Shown: positions 1 to 9,368 of the stretch, in pieces
Numbering within the stretch: position 1 is the first letter of the stretch
Layout of the letters: every line of letters starts with the position of its first letter
Program-made: the position numbers and the translations under genes
Assembly: GCF_008632455.1 (NCBI RefSeq)
Contig: NZ_CP043929.1
Coordinates: 3,968,001-4,032,000, forward strand
Reading direction: 5' to 3'
Source: Methylomonas rhizoryzae
GTDB taxonomy: Bacteria > Pseudomonadota > Gammaproteobacteria > Methylococcales > Methylomonadaceae
Length of the DNA: 64,000 bases
The notes under the pieces: model-generated
The model's database searches: none
Seen by the model: the letters and a program-made list of their open reading frames with translations, nothing else
Told to the model about the DNA's origin: nothing

Positions 1-1
1 G

Positions 2-1078
2 CTGGAGACCATAGCGACTCACCCGCTGTTGACTCGCAACGCGGCCGGGGAGCGCTTTTTCCACGAACGTAGCGAACGCTTGGCAACCGACTATTTGAAC
101 GCCTGCCAACGCCACTTTCGCATTCTTAACCGGCAAAACATTGCCGCCCTGTCGCTGCATGCCGTCGCCAATACCTTATTACTGGGCATGGGCGGCTGGA
201 TGGTCATCGAGCGCCAACTCAGCCTGGGTCAATTGATCGCCGCCGAACTGGTGGTCAGCGCCATGATTTACGGCCTGACCCGGCTCGGCAAGACCTTGGA
301 CAACTTTTACGAATTGCTGACCAGCCTGGACAAAATCGGTCATTTACAAGACTTGCCGCAAGAAATCGGCAACGACGAAGCCATCCTTGAAATCAGCGAG
401 CCGTACCGGGTGGACATACACCATCTAAGCGTGGCCCGCCTACCGACACTAGATCGCCTGGACGACATCGACCTGCACTTGACGCCCGGTGAACATTTAC
501 TTATAGGCACTGGTGCGGAACGCGGCACGCTGCTCGATTGCCTGTTCGGCTTGCGCACGCCGCTTAGCGGCCGCATCGAAATCGACGGCCACGATTTGCG
601 GGAGTTGAATTTACTCCGGCTGCGCGACCGGATCGCGCTGGTACGCGAGGCCGAAATCATCGAAGCCGGCATCCTGGACAACCTCAAATTGGGCTGGAAT
701 GCCGATAACCAACAATGCCGCAAGGCACTTGCAACCGTTGAGCTACTGGATTTCGTGCTCTCGCTGCCCGACGGTCTGAATACCCGGCTGGCCGCGAACG
801 GCGCGCCGTTGAATCAGGAACAAGCGCTACGGTTGACGCTGGCCCGCGCCGTTTGCCGCCAACCGAAACTGTTATTGCTGGACCGCGTCCCGGACTGTAT
901 AGACCGGCGCGCGCTGCCCGGCATATTGCATAGCCTGACTAGCGAGCAGGCCCCGTGGACGCTGGTCGTCGTCAGCCAAGAACCTGCAGTCGCGGATTTT
1001 TGCCGCCGCCGCATCGAGATTCGTAACGGCCGGGTAATGGCGCTTCCCGCACAACCCGACAACGGAGCCGCGTCATGA
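2..1078 (+). CDS. ABC-type export protein, C-terminal part (degenerate nucleotide-binding domain)
   Basis: Partial: the frame is open to the window edge, so the true start lies upstream; the TTG at 29 is only the first possible internal start. The N-terminal part is the end of an exporter membrane domain with two hydrophobic stretches (about 170-300), followed by an ATP-binding cassette domain from about 400. The cassette is degenerate: the Walker A position reads GTGAERGT (about 503-529) and lacks the lysine, the LSGGQ signature is replaced by LNQEQA, and Walker B reads LLLLDRVPD without the catalytic glutamate. It overlaps the HlyD-type gene by ATGA, so the three genes form an export operon. 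The protein probably binds ATP poorly or not at all, and may act with another ATPase or in a structural role. Confidence 0.8.
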   Translation: METIATHPLLTRNAAGERFFHERSERLATDYLNACQRHFRILNRQNIAALSLHAVANTLLLGMGGWMVIERQLSLGQLIAAELVVSAMIYGLTRLGKTLDNFYELLTSLDKIGHLQDLPQEIGNDEAILEISEPYRVDIHHLSVARLPTLDRLDDIDLHLTPGEHLLIGTGAERGTLLDCLFGLRTPLSGRIEIDGHDLRELNLLRLRDRIALVREAEIIEAGILDNLKLGWNADNQQCRKALATVELLDFVLSLPDGLNTRLAANGAPLNQEQALRLTLARAVCRQPKLLLLDRVPDCIDRRALPGILHSLTSEQAPWTLVVVSQEPAVADFCRRRIEIRNGRVMALPAQPDNGAAS

Positions 1079-2403
1079 GCCGGTTGGAACTGGATACCCT
1101 GCAACAGGCGCAAACCGCCGGCATTGCCCGACGCGTCGCCCGCTCCATGGCGTGGCTGTTTGTCGGTTTACTGATTTTTCTCGCCCTGACACCCTGGCAG
1201 CAAAACGTGCGCGGCATCGGCCGGGTGGTGGCGTACTCGCCGAACGAACGCCAACAACTCATAGGCGCGCCGGTCGACGGCCGGATAGCCCACTGGCGGG
1301 TGCGGGAGGGAACTCAAGTGAAAAAAGGCGAGGTCATCGCCGAACTCAACGACAACGATCCTTTGATATTGCAACGCATTCAAGCCGAGTATGCAGCCTT
1401 GCAAGCCAAACAGGCGGCTACCGACGCCCGGGTCGAAACCTTGCGCCAGCAATTGCGCATGGCCCAACAAGCGCGGCCGCAAGCACTGGCCGCCGCTGAA
1501 GCGCGAATCGCCATGGCTCGCGAACGCCGCAAAGCCGCTCAGCAAACAGTGGACGCCGCCACAGCCGCCCACCACACCGCAGGCCTGAATCTCGACCGCC
1601 AGCAGCACTTGCAGAACAAAGGCCTGGCTTCCCGCCGCACCCTGGAATTGGCGCAACTGGAACGCGCACAGCGTCAAGCCGACAGCGAGCGCGCCGATGC
1701 GGCGCTACGAGCCGCAAGCAGCGAAATCAAGGCGCTGGAAGCCGACCTGGGCAAACTCGACGCCGATACCGCCGCGTCTATCCAAAAGACCGAGTCAGAC
1801 TTGAACAAGGCGGTAGAAGACCAGCAATATGTCCGTGCCGACGTGCTGAAATTGGAAACCCGGCTGGCCCGCCAGCAAACCCAAAGCATTACCGCGCCGC
1901 GCGACGGCACCATACTGCGCTTGTTGGCGAATCCCGGCGCCGAAATGGTCAAATCCGGACAGCCCCTGGCGATTTTGGTGCCGGACAGCGAGCAGCGGGC
2001 GGTAGAACTTTGGATGGACGGCAACGACTTACCGCTGATCGTGCCCGACCGCCCCGTCCGGCTGCAGTTCGAGGGCTATCCGGCCGTGCAATTCGGCGGA
2101 TGGCCGGAATTTTCGGTAGGCTCGTTCGGCGGACGCGTCGCCCTGATCGATGCCACCGACGACGGCAAAGGCCACTTTCGCATCCTGGTGATCGCCGATC
2201 CGGACGACATCCCCTGGCCTGAACCGCGTTTTCTGCGCCAAGGCGTGCGGGTCAACGGCTGGGTGTTGCTAAGCCAAGTCACGCTGGGTTACGAGCTGTG
2301 GCGGATATTCAACGGTTTTCCGCCGTTGGTGCTGCCGGAACCCGCTGCCGGGCAAACCATCAAAGACGGCGCCAAACAGAACGACGCAACCCGGGATAAA
2401 TGA
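1075..2403 (+). CDS. HlyD-family periplasmic adaptor (membrane fusion protein)
   Basis: 442 residues. A short cytoplasmic N-terminus is followed by one membrane segment (about residues 23-42), then the first half of a biotinyl-lipoyl domain, a long Ala/Gln/Arg-rich alpha-helical coiled-coil hairpin (about 110-265), the second lipoyl half (APRDGTIL near 275), and a beta-barrel region. This is the standard HlyD/MFP layout that bridges an inner-membrane exporter and an outer-membrane channel. The start codon overlaps the ABC gene stop and the stop overlaps the TolC-type gene start (ATGA both times), indicating translational coupling. The substrate is unknown; no peptidase or toxin gene is visible in the window. 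Confidence 0.88.
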   Translation: MSRLELDTLQQAQTAGIARRVARSMAWLFVGLLIFLALTPWQQNVRGIGRVVAYSPNERQQLIGAPVDGRIAHWRVREGTQVKKGEVIAELNDNDPLILQRIQAEYAALQAKQAATDARVETLRQQLRMAQQARPQALAAAEARIAMARERRKAAQQTVDAATAAHHTAGLNLDRQQHLQNKGLASRRTLELAQLERAQRQADSERADAALRAASSEIKALEADLGKLDADTAASIQKTESDLNKAVEDQQYVRADVLKLETRLARQQTQSITAPRDGTILRLLANPGAEMVKSGQPLAILVPDSEQRAVELWMDGNDLPLIVPDRPVRLQFEGYPAVQFGGWPEFSVGSFGGRVALIDATDDGKGHFRILVIADPDDIPWPEPRFLRQGVRVNGWVLLSQVTLGYELWRIFNGFPPLVLPEPAAGQTIKDGAKQNDATRDK

Positions 2404-3803
2404 TTATGAAGGTTCGCTTGACATCATGGCTGATGGCCGTCTTATTGGTTTGCCCGACCAGCCGGGCCGACCCGCCCGCACTACTGAGCTTGGCCGAGGT
2501 GCAAGCCGCGGCCTTGCGCGCCTTTCCAGGGCTGTTGGCATCCGAGCAATTGAAAGACGCCGCCGAGGGGCGGGTGCTGGAAGCCGAAGGCGGCTTCGAT
2601 ACCTTGTTGAAATCTAAAAACCAATGGTCGGTCGTCGGCTTGTACGAGAACCGCAACGTCGACGTCGGGTTCGAACAAGCGACACCGTTCCTGGGCGCGA
2701 CCTTCTTCGGCGGATGGCGGCGCGGTAGCGGCGATTATCCGGTTTACGAAGGCAAAAGCCTGACCGCCACCGACGGCGAAGCCCGCATCGGCGTCAACCT
2801 GCCGCTCTGGCGCAACCGCGACATCGACCGGCGCCGGGCAGGCCTGTTACAGGCGGAATTGGGCAAGCTAATTGCCAGCCACGAATTCGATCAAAGCCTG
2901 ATCGATATTCGCCGGATGGCCGGCCACCGCTACTGGGACTGGGTGCTGGCGGGACAGCGCCTGCACATCGCGGAAAAGTTACTGGCTATCGCCGAACAAC
3001 GCAATGCGGGCATTCTGGAGCGAGTGGCGGCCGGCGACATTCCGGAATTCGAAGCGCTGGACAATCAGCGGGCGATTATCGAGCGCCGCGAGCGCGTGGT
3101 CGCCGCCACTCGGCTGTTGGAGCAAAGCGCGATTCAATTATCGCTGTACTGGCGCGATGCGGACGGTCAACCGCAATTGCCGGGCCGCGAACGCTTACCT
3201 AACGGTTTTCCCGAACAAGCCCCGCCGATTAGCGAGGTTTTCGACGACATGCTCGGCACGGCGTTATCGCAACGGCCGGAACTCAAACGTCTGGCCTTGC
3301 AAATCCGCCAGAGCGAAACCGAAGTGGAGTTGCAAGACAATCAGCGCGCGCCCGGCATCGACCTATCGGTGCTGGGTGCCAAAGACATCGGCGACGGTAA
3401 ATACAAGCTCAATCGGGACGAACTCTACGTCGGTCTCAATGTCGATATTCCGTTACAACAAAGAGTCGCTTCCGGCCGCGGGCAAACCGCCTCGGCCAAT
3501 TTGCGGCGACTGCGTTGGGAGCGCAAAGGCGCTGAAGACCGGATCGCAGCGGAAGTGAAAGATGTATTGTCGGCCTTGCACGCCGCCCGCCAGCGTCTAC
3601 AGCTCAGCCGCGAGCAACAACAGGCGGCCCGCATGCTGGAAGACGGCGAACGCACCCGTTTCGATTTGGGCGAAACCACGATCTTGTTCGTGAACTTGCG
3701 TGAAATCGCTGCCGGAGACGCCGCGCTTATGGCCGCCGAGGCCGGCGCCGGTTTATTCAAGGCCAATGTCGATTACCAAGCGGTCATCGGCCAACTTCAG
3801 TAA
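2400..3803 (+). CDS. TolC-family outer-membrane channel protein
   Basis: 467 residues with a Sec signal peptide (hydrophobic core about residues 7-20, likely cleavage after SRA near 24). The rest is rich in long amphipathic helices with Gln, Arg and Ala, as in the helical barrel of TolC proteins, and has the internal two-fold repetition typical of the family. It completes the ABC-HlyD-TolC operon. The ATG at 2400 overlaps the adaptor stop; an in-frame ATG six bases later (2406) would also give a good signal peptide. The role is outer-membrane passage for the export system. Confidence 0.87.
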   Translation: MIMKVRLTSWLMAVLLVCPTSRADPPALLSLAEVQAAALRAFPGLLASEQLKDAAEGRVLEAEGGFDTLLKSKNQWSVVGLYENRNVDVGFEQATPFLGATFFGGWRRGSGDYPVYEGKSLTATDGEARIGVNLPLWRNRDIDRRRAGLLQAELGKLIASHEFDQSLIDIRRMAGHRYWDWVLAGQRLHIAEKLLAIAEQRNAGILERVAAGDIPEFEALDNQRAIIERRERVVAATRLLEQSAIQLSLYWRDADGQPQLPGRERLPNGFPEQAPPISEVFDDMLGTALSQRPELKRLALQIRQSETEVELQDNQRAPGIDLSVLGAKDIGDGKYKLNRDELYVGLNVDIPLQQRVASGRGQTASANLRRLRWERKGAEDRIAAEVKDVLSALHAARQRLQLSREQQQAARMLEDGERTRFDLGETTILFVNLREIAAGDAALMAAEAGAGLFKANVDYQAVIGQLQ

Positions 3804-3864
3804 ATCCAACCGAGGATATTCCCGGTTAACTTATACGACACACCGAGAGCCGGAGGACAACCGC

Positions 3865-4296
3865 ATGAAAAAACCGTCGATAAAAACCATTGCGATAATG
3901 ATCGTATTGATCGGTCTACTGGTTTCACCCGATGTCATGTTCGATCTGAAAGCCAAGTTGCTGCACGGCATCGCCATCATTTTGCATATGGTTTACGAAA
4001 TCGAATCGTTTTTGTTGGAAGAATGGCTGATCCATAGCTTCGAGCTGAATAAAGCCACTGCGCAAATGCTGACGTTTTACTTTAATTGCATGGTAGGAGC
4101 AGGCATGGCTTACCGTTTCTGGCGGCGCTTGCCGCGCATGCTGCACCGCTGGCGCCACCGCTGCCACTGTTTTTTCGAGCAAAGCAAACTCAACATCCGG
4201 TTTGCCTGGGAATCCATGCCCAATCGGCAAAAAATCCAATGGGTGGCCACGCAACTCGTTGTCTTAACCGGCGGTTTTTTCTGGCTAATGGCATGA
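3865..4296 (+). CDS. Small membrane protein of unknown function
   Basis: 143 residues starting at the ATG at 3865, which has a good ribosome site (CGGAGGA at 3851-3857); longer in-frame versions run into the tolC-type gene and are rejected. It has hydrophobic segments near residues 8-22 and 122-142 and a basic, Arg/His-rich middle (RFWRRLPRMLHRWRHR near 86-101). No family is recognised. It lies 61 bases after the TolC-type gene on the same strand and is probably the last gene of the export operon, perhaps an accessory membrane subunit. Confidence 0.7.
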   Translation: MKKPSIKTIAIMIVLIGLLVSPDVMFDLKAKLLHGIAIILHMVYEIESFLLEEWLIHSFELNKATAQMLTFYFNCMVGAGMAYRFWRRLPRMLHRWRHRCHCFFEQSKLNIRFAWESMPNRQKIQWVATQLVVLTGGFFWLMA

Positions 4297-4758
4297 CCGC
4301 GCACCGCTGTTCGGCTCGTAGGCCGAACAGCGGTGGAACGCGTTGAATAAGTCTAACGCCCATGAAAAAGCGGCATCATCCCGGCAAATGAAAGTTTTTC
4401 GGTGGGAGCGACGCCCTCGTCGCGACGAGGGCGTCGCTCCCACAATGACTTTCATCGTCAACATCCTTAATCCGAACCGGGTTTGAACGGGCAGACAGGT
4501 GAAACCCGCTGTCGCCCCCGGACACCAACACTATCGCGGCAACACATCGCTCCCGCACATTGAGCGTTCATCGGCCGGTCTCATGCCCCCGTACTCGGCC
4601 TCTCCAAGACCGGACGATCAAAGCCGGCAAGCTCGGCAAACCTAGGCCTATTCTTACTCGTAGCCATGCCCGGACAGGACGGAAAGCCAAATGCCGATAG
4701 GGCCTAGCCGCTGATTTGCAGTAAAATCCCCGCATTCCATCGTTTTCCTACCCAACCC
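4297..4758. other. Intergenic region before glgX, no gene seen
   Basis: About 460 bases between the export operon and glgX. Apart from the long palindrome listed separately, no convincing open frame, tRNA or known RNA was seen. The glgX promoter should lie in the right half, but no clear sigma-70 pair was identified. Confidence 0.5.
4386..4456. repeat. Perfect 42-bp palindrome with an outer inverted repeat (REP-like)
   Basis: Bases 4402-4443 form a perfect palindrome with two 21-base arms and no loop; the left arm begins GTGGGAGCGACGCCCTCGTC. Outside it an imperfect second inverted repeat continues (ATGAAAGT at 4388-4395 against ACTTTCAT at 4448-4455). Sequences of the form GTGGGAGCGACGCC are typical of repetitive extragenic palindromes in gammaproteobacteria, so this is probably one copy of a dispersed REP-type element. 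No second copy was noticed in the window. A run of T does not follow directly, so it is not a classical terminator. Confidence 0.8.
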
Positions 4759-6927
4759 ATGCACCCTACATACCATCTACGACCGGGCAGCCCTTACCCT
4801 CACGGCACCTTAGTCAGTGCGGAAGGCGTGAATTTCTCGATCATGAGCCGCTATGCCACTCAGGTAGAGCTGTTACTGTTCGCGCAGGACGATAGCGCAA
4901 CCCCTTTTCAAGTCATCCCGCTCGATAGACATAAAAACCACACGTTTTTTTCCTGGCATGTGTTCGTAGAAGCACTACCCCCCGGCGTTTGGTACGGTTG
5001 GCGCATAGACGGCCCTTGCGCCACCCGGGAAGCCGGCTTGCGGTTCGACCGCGACAAATTGCTGCTGGACCCTTGGGCCAGGGCGGTCAGCGACAAGTTG
5101 TGGAACCGTGCCGCCGCCTGCCTGCCGGGCGACAACAGTGGCCGCGCAATGCGGGCCGCCGTGGTGGATGAAAGCGATTACGACTGGGAAGGCGACACGC
5201 CGCTGGCGATTCGCAGCGAAAAAGCCATCGTTTACGAGCTGCACGTGGGCGGTTTTACCCGCCACGAGTCGTCTCAAGTCAAACACCCGGGTACCTTTGC
5301 CGGCTTGATCGAAAAAATACCCTATCTGCGCGATTTGGGCATCACCCACGTCGAGTTACTGCCTGTCATGGCCTTCGACCGCCAAGACGTACCGCCGCAT
5401 ACCGCCGATTTAGGTTTGAACAATTATTGGGGATACAGCACGCACAGTTTTTTCAGTCCGCACCCCGGCTATTGCGTGACGCCGGAGCAAGCCAGCCATA
5501 TCCGCGAATTTCGGGACTTGGTCAAGGCTTTGCACAAAGCCGGCATCGGCGTAATCATGGACGTGGTGTTCAACCACACCTCGGAGGCCGGCGCGGAAGG
5601 ACCGGTCATCAATTTCAAAGGCATCACCGGCAATAGTTTTTATCTGACCGATAAGCACGACAGGCGAATTTTCTTCGACTACACAGGTTGCGGCAACACG
5701 GTGAACGCCAACCATCCGGTGGTCAGCAATTTCATCATCAGTTCGCTGGAATACTGGGTGCGGGAAATGCACGTAGACGGTTTTCGCTTCGATTTGGCCA
5801 GCGCGCTGTCGCGCGGAGAAGACGGCCACGTGATGCAAGATCCGCCGGTAGTCTGGGGCATAGAACTGTCGCAACAACTAGCCAAATCCAAATTGATCGC
5901 CGAGGCCTGGGACGCATCCGGTTTATACCAAGTCGGCAGCTTTCCGGGTTACCGCTGGGGGGAATGGAACGGCATGTACCGGGATACCGTCCGCCGGTTT
6001 TTACGCGGCGACGGGGGCGTAGTCAGCGAACTGGCTACCCGCATTTGCGGCAGCAGCGATTTGTATCAACATCAAGGCCGGCTGCCCATCAGCGGCATCA
6101 ACTTCATCACCTGCCACGACGGCTTCACCCTGCACGATTTGTTCAGCTACAACGATAAACACAATTACGCCAACGGCGAACATAATCGCGACGGCTGCAA
6201 CAACAACATCAGTTACAACTGCGGCGCGGAAGGACCGACCCAAAATGGCGCCATCCTGGCCCTGCGCCGCAAACAAGCTAAAAACGCCTTCGCGCTATTG
6301 CTGCTGAGCCACGGCGTACCGATGTTATTGGCCGGGGACGAGTTCTTGAACAGCCAGAAAGGCAACAACAACGGTTATTGTCAAGATAACGACCTCAGCT
6401 GGTTGGACTGGAACGATTGCCAGCAAAATACCGACATCGTCCGCTTCGTCCAACAAATGATTCAACTGCGTAAACGCCATCATTCGCTGATGCGCCGCAA
6501 CTTTCTGAGTGGCGACAAATTGGAGCTGCGCGACCTTGCCGACATTGCTTGGTACGGTACCGAGCCCAATCAGGCTCCGGACTGGCACAATCCCGAGCTG
6601 CGCTTTTTGGCTTATACCTTGGCCGGAGTAGCGCCGGAAGACCCGGATTTGCACGTAGTGATGAATATGTCGCATCTGAAGCACAAACACCAGCTACCGC
6701 ACATCGAAGGCCGCACCTGGTGCCTGGCGCTGGACACCTCGTTAAAATCGCCGCACGATATCCTGCCGCCGGAACAACAAAAACTGCACAATAAACCCAC
6801 TTATACCGTCGATAGCCGCAGCATCGCGGTGTTCGAAAACGTCGCCAACCATTTGCTGCACACCCGCGCCGGCAGCGGTTTTTTTAGCAAACTGACCCAC
6901 ATCAAAATTTTCGATTTAAACGAATAA
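4759..6927 (+). CDS. glgX: Glycogen debranching enzyme (isoamylase type, GH13)
   Basis: 722 residues, full length for GlgX. It hydrolyses alpha-1,6 branch points of glycogen, mainly of limit dextrins. An N-terminal CBM48-like domain (about 1-150) is followed by the GH13 barrel. The catalytic nucleophile is Asp345 in FRFDLAS, the acid/base Glu382 in IAEAWD, and the transition-state Asp454 in TCHDGFT. No other glycogen genes are adjacent, so it seems to be transcribed alone. The start ATG at 4759 gives an N-terminus (HPTYHLRPGSPYPHG) typical of the family. Confidence 0.95.
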   Translation: MHPTYHLRPGSPYPHGTLVSAEGVNFSIMSRYATQVELLLFAQDDSATPFQVIPLDRHKNHTFFSWHVFVEALPPGVWYGWRIDGPCATREAGLRFDRDKLLLDPWARAVSDKLWNRAAACLPGDNSGRAMRAAVVDESDYDWEGDTPLAIRSEKAIVYELHVGGFTRHESSQVKHPGTFAGLIEKIPYLRDLGITHVELLPVMAFDRQDVPPHTADLGLNNYWGYSTHSFFSPHPGYCVTPEQASHIREFRDLVKALHKAGIGVIMDVVFNHTSEAGAEGPVINFKGITGNSFYLTDKHDRRIFFDYTGCGNTVNANHPVVSNFIISSLEYWVREMHVDGFRFDLASALSRGEDGHVMQDPPVVWGIELSQQLAKSKLIAEAWDASGLYQVGSFPGYRWGEWNGMYRDTVRRFLRGDGGVVSELATRICGSSDLYQHQGRLPISGINFITCHDGFTLHDLFSYNDKHNYANGEHNRDGCNNNISYNCGAEGPTQNGAILALRRKQAKNAFALLLLSHGVPMLLAGDEFLNSQKGNNNGYCQDNDLSWLDWNDCQQNTDIVRFVQQMIQLRKRHHSLMRRNFLSGDKLELRDLADIAWYGTEPNQAPDWHNPELRFLAYTLAGVAPEDPDLHVVMNMSHLKHKHQLPHIEGRTWCLALDTSLKSPHDILPPEQQKLHNKPTYTVDSRSIAVFENVANHLLHTRAGSGFFSKLTHIKIFDLNE

Positions 6928-7048
6928 AGCGCTTAGTCGATTGCCGGGAATAACTGCACCCGAACGGCACCGGTTTGTTGTGCGGCTACCGAGTGTAAAA
7001 GCGGCCGCCTATCAGGCGAGTATGAGTATATTTTCGCAGTCAATCGCC

Positions 7049-8650
7049 TCAGTCCTTCGTCAACCGGTCGGGAGTAAGATTGGCCTCCGCCGCGGTTTGC
7101 AACGCGGCCAACAAGGCTTCTCGCTGCTGCCGCAGTTCGGCCGCACTTTGTTGCAAGCCGTCGATTTGCCGCTTGAGATTTTGCTCGCCGGCGTTGATTT
7201 CCTGCAGTTTTTCGGCGGTCAATTCCAGCAGCAGCTCGCTTTGCCCCTTATACGGTTGGCCGAAGCGCCGCCGATAAGCCGACAACAAGACATCCAGTAA
7301 CTGCTGGAAATCCTCGGCATGAAAGTCGTCGCGCGCGATGCCGTCCACAAGTTCCTGCCTGGCGTCGAATACCTCGGTTTTAAAGGCCTGCCGGTAGGCG
7401 CTACGCAATTGCCCGATCAAGCCGCGCAAACGCGCTTCGTCACCTTGGCTCGCCGCAACCAAGCGTGCGGCGTGAGTTTCCACACTAAACAGCGGCTGCT
7501 GATGGCGCAGCATGTACAGCACTTCCAAATTAGCGACTAATTCCTGCAACTTGGAGCCGGCATAATCTTCCGCTTCCAGCCAGCGAAACAACACTGCCTC
7601 GAATCCCGGCGGATATACGCCAAGCGCATCGACATACGCCGTCAGCAAATCGCCGAAAAAGCCTTGAAGTTGCGGCTGGTCGCCGCGGTAATTTGTGAAA
7701 GCCGCCAACACGCGGCGGCACAAGGCCTCCAACGTTTGGCTCTCGGCCACGCTCGCGCTGCCGTCCGGCACCGGGCCGGATACCGCTGCGGCTGCAGGAC
7801 TAAGCTCGACCTCGGCCAACAAACTTCGCCAATAATCCGTCCAACCGGATGCGCCGGCTTCCGCCCCCAGATAACGCATGATGTTATCGGCCAAGGCATA
7901 TAAGCAGCGGCTGGCCGGCGCATTGGGCAACGATTCGACGATAGGCGTTTGCCGGAGAACCGATTTGGCGACCTCGGCATCATCGGCCACAAAGCCGCCG
8001 TATTCCACTTGCAACTGCAGATATTTCTCCGCGGCCGCGGCAAAGCGGCGAAAGGTTTCGGTGGCTTGGGCGTAATCGCCGGCCATGTTGACGATCACCC
8101 GCAACCGCCCCGGGTAACTGCGGCCGTGCAATAATTTCAACAAGGCAAAGGCGTCGGTCAGCGAGGTCGGCTCTTGGGTGATCAATAAAAACGTGTAGGG
8201 CGCCGCCTGGATGATTTTCAGCACGTTGTCCGCTACGCCGGCGGCGGTATCGATCAAAAAATAGTCGTAGTCGGCCTCGAGTTCCGCCATCGCCGCACTC
8301 AAGCGATTTAACCCGGCCGAGTCGAGATTGGCCAAGGCCTCAACGCCGCTGGCCCCCGGCACCACGGATACGCCTTGCGGGGTTTCAACCACGATGTCGC
8401 GAATGGATTTTTGCCCGTCGATCACCTGCTCCAAGGTAAACTCCGGCCGCAATCCCAACAGAATGTTGATATTGGCCAAACCGGTATCGGCATCGAACAA
8501 ACAGACCCGCCCGCCGCGGCGGGCGATGGCCGTCGCCACATTGGCGGCGACGCTGGTTTTGCCGACTCCGCCTTTGCCGCTGGTAAACACCATGACTTGG
8601 GCCGATTGGCCGGCAGCAGGAGTAGAAGCGAGAATATTGTTGATCTGCAT
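7049..8650 (-). CDS. MinD/FlhG-like P-loop ATPase with a long C-terminal extension
   Basis: 533 residues from the ATG at 8650, preceded by GGAAAG at a fair distance; a GTG at 8671 would add seven residues. The first ~270 residues are a MinD/ParA-type ATPase: deviant Walker A GKGGVGKT (25-32), FDADTGLANIN (switch region), and DYFLIDTAAG. The arrangement is closest to FlhG/MotR/MinD antiactivator proteins. The C-terminal ~250 residues are helical, end in a Gln/Leu-rich coiled coil, and are not part of standard FlhG. No flagellar or min gene is nearby, so a role in placing some other polar or membrane structure is possible. It diverges from the flavoprotein gene. Confidence 0.75.
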   Translation of the reverse strand: MQINNILASTPAAGQSAQVMVFTSGKGGVGKTSVAANVATAIARRGGRVCLFDADTGLANINILLGLRPEFTLEQVIDGQKSIRDIVVETPQGVSVVPGASGVEALANLDSAGLNRLSAAMAELEADYDYFLIDTAAGVADNVLKIIQAAPYTFLLITQEPTSLTDAFALLKLLHGRSYPGRLRVIVNMAGDYAQATETFRRFAAAAEKYLQLQVEYGGFVADDAEVAKSVLRQTPIVESLPNAPASRCLYALADNIMRYLGAEAGASGWTDYWRSLLAEVELSPAAAAVSGPVPDGSASVAESQTLEALCRRVLAAFTNYRGDQPQLQGFFGDLLTAYVDALGVYPPGFEAVLFRWLEAEDYAGSKLQELVANLEVLYMLRHQQPLFSVETHAARLVAASQGDEARLRGLIGQLRSAYRQAFKTEVFDARQELVDGIARDDFHAEDFQQLLDVLLSAYRRRFGQPYKGQSELLLELTAEKLQEINAGEQNLKRQIDGLQQSAAELRQQREALLAALQTAAEANLTPDRLTKD

Positions 8651-8790
8651 AGCGACTTTCCGAACCGGCACGCAAGACCGGCAGCAGCGAAATTGAAACT
8701 ACCCGCAATCCAAACCGCCGAACGCCACCGATTGCGCAAATCGGCTTGCGCCAAACAGCATAGGAAGCGAGTCCGGCATGGCGGCTGGGG

Positions 8791-8796
8791 TATAAT
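8791..8796 (+). promoter_or_regulatory. Candidate -10 box for the flavoprotein operon
   Basis: A perfect TATAAT lies 29 bases before the ATG at 8826. No good TTGACA-like -35 box is found 16-18 bases upstream, so the promoter may depend on an activator. Confidence 0.45.
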
Positions 8797-8825
8797 GCCC
8801 ACCTGTTTGCTCGTTGAATTTGCCG

Positions 8826-9368
8826 ATGAAACCACCACGACTCGCCTGGGCGATTACAGGCTCCGGCCATTATATCGAAGAATGCCTCGAATACCTGCTC
8901 AGCCTTAGCGACGTGGATTTATACCTCAGCCAAGCCGGCGAAGAAGTGCTGCGCATGTACGGCGTTGAGCTGAAAGACATCCGCGACCGACTGCCGATAT
9001 ACCGGGATAAAGCGGCTTCCGCGCCGCCGGTAGGCTGGTTTTACACCGGCCGCTATCATACCTTCGTGATGGCGCCGAGCACATCCAATACCATCGCCAA
9101 ATGCGTATTGGGCATCGCCGACTCGCTGGTCACCAATCTGTATTCGCAAGCAGGCAAATGCCGTGTGCCCAGTATCGTCTACCCGTGCGACGTGGCGCCG
9201 GAAATGGAAACTACCGCGCCCGGCAAGAAAAAAGTCATGGTGTATCCGCGCCCCATCGATTTGGAAGCCACCGAAAAAATCAAAACCTTTCCCTATACCG
9301 AAGTCGTGGAAAGCGTGGACGAGTTAAAAATCGCGGTCGACCGGCGCCTGGCGCACTTGGGCTTATGA
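8826..9368 (+). CDS. Flavoprotein, DmrB/archaeoflavoprotein-like (dihydromethanopterin reductase type)
   Basis: 180 residues from the ATG at 8826; the TTG at 8814 is a less likely start. The chain opens with LAWAITGSGHYIEECLE, the N-terminal FMN-binding pattern of flavoproteins of the Dfp/archaeoflavoprotein fold, and has APSTSNTIAKCVLGIAD and IVYPCDV motifs. In methylotrophs such proteins (DmrB) reduce dihydromethanopterin to tetrahydromethanopterin. The next gene, overlapping by ATGA, is a dihydropteroate synthase-like gene, which supports a cofactor-biosynthesis role. Family and context agree, but the exact reaction is inferred. Confidence 0.75.
   Translation: MKPPRLAWAITGSGHYIEECLEYLLSLSDVDLYLSQAGEEVLRMYGVELKDIRDRLPIYRDKAASAPPVGWFYTGRYHTFVMAPSTSNTIAKCVLGIADSLVTNLYSQAGKCRVPSIVYPCDVAPEMETTAPGKKKVMVYPRPIDLEATEKIKTFPYTEVVESVDELKIAVDRRLAHLGL

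Noticed and set aside
4402..4443. Palindrome considered as a CRISPR repeat or terminator
   Set aside because: Only one copy is present, there are no spacers, and no T run follows.
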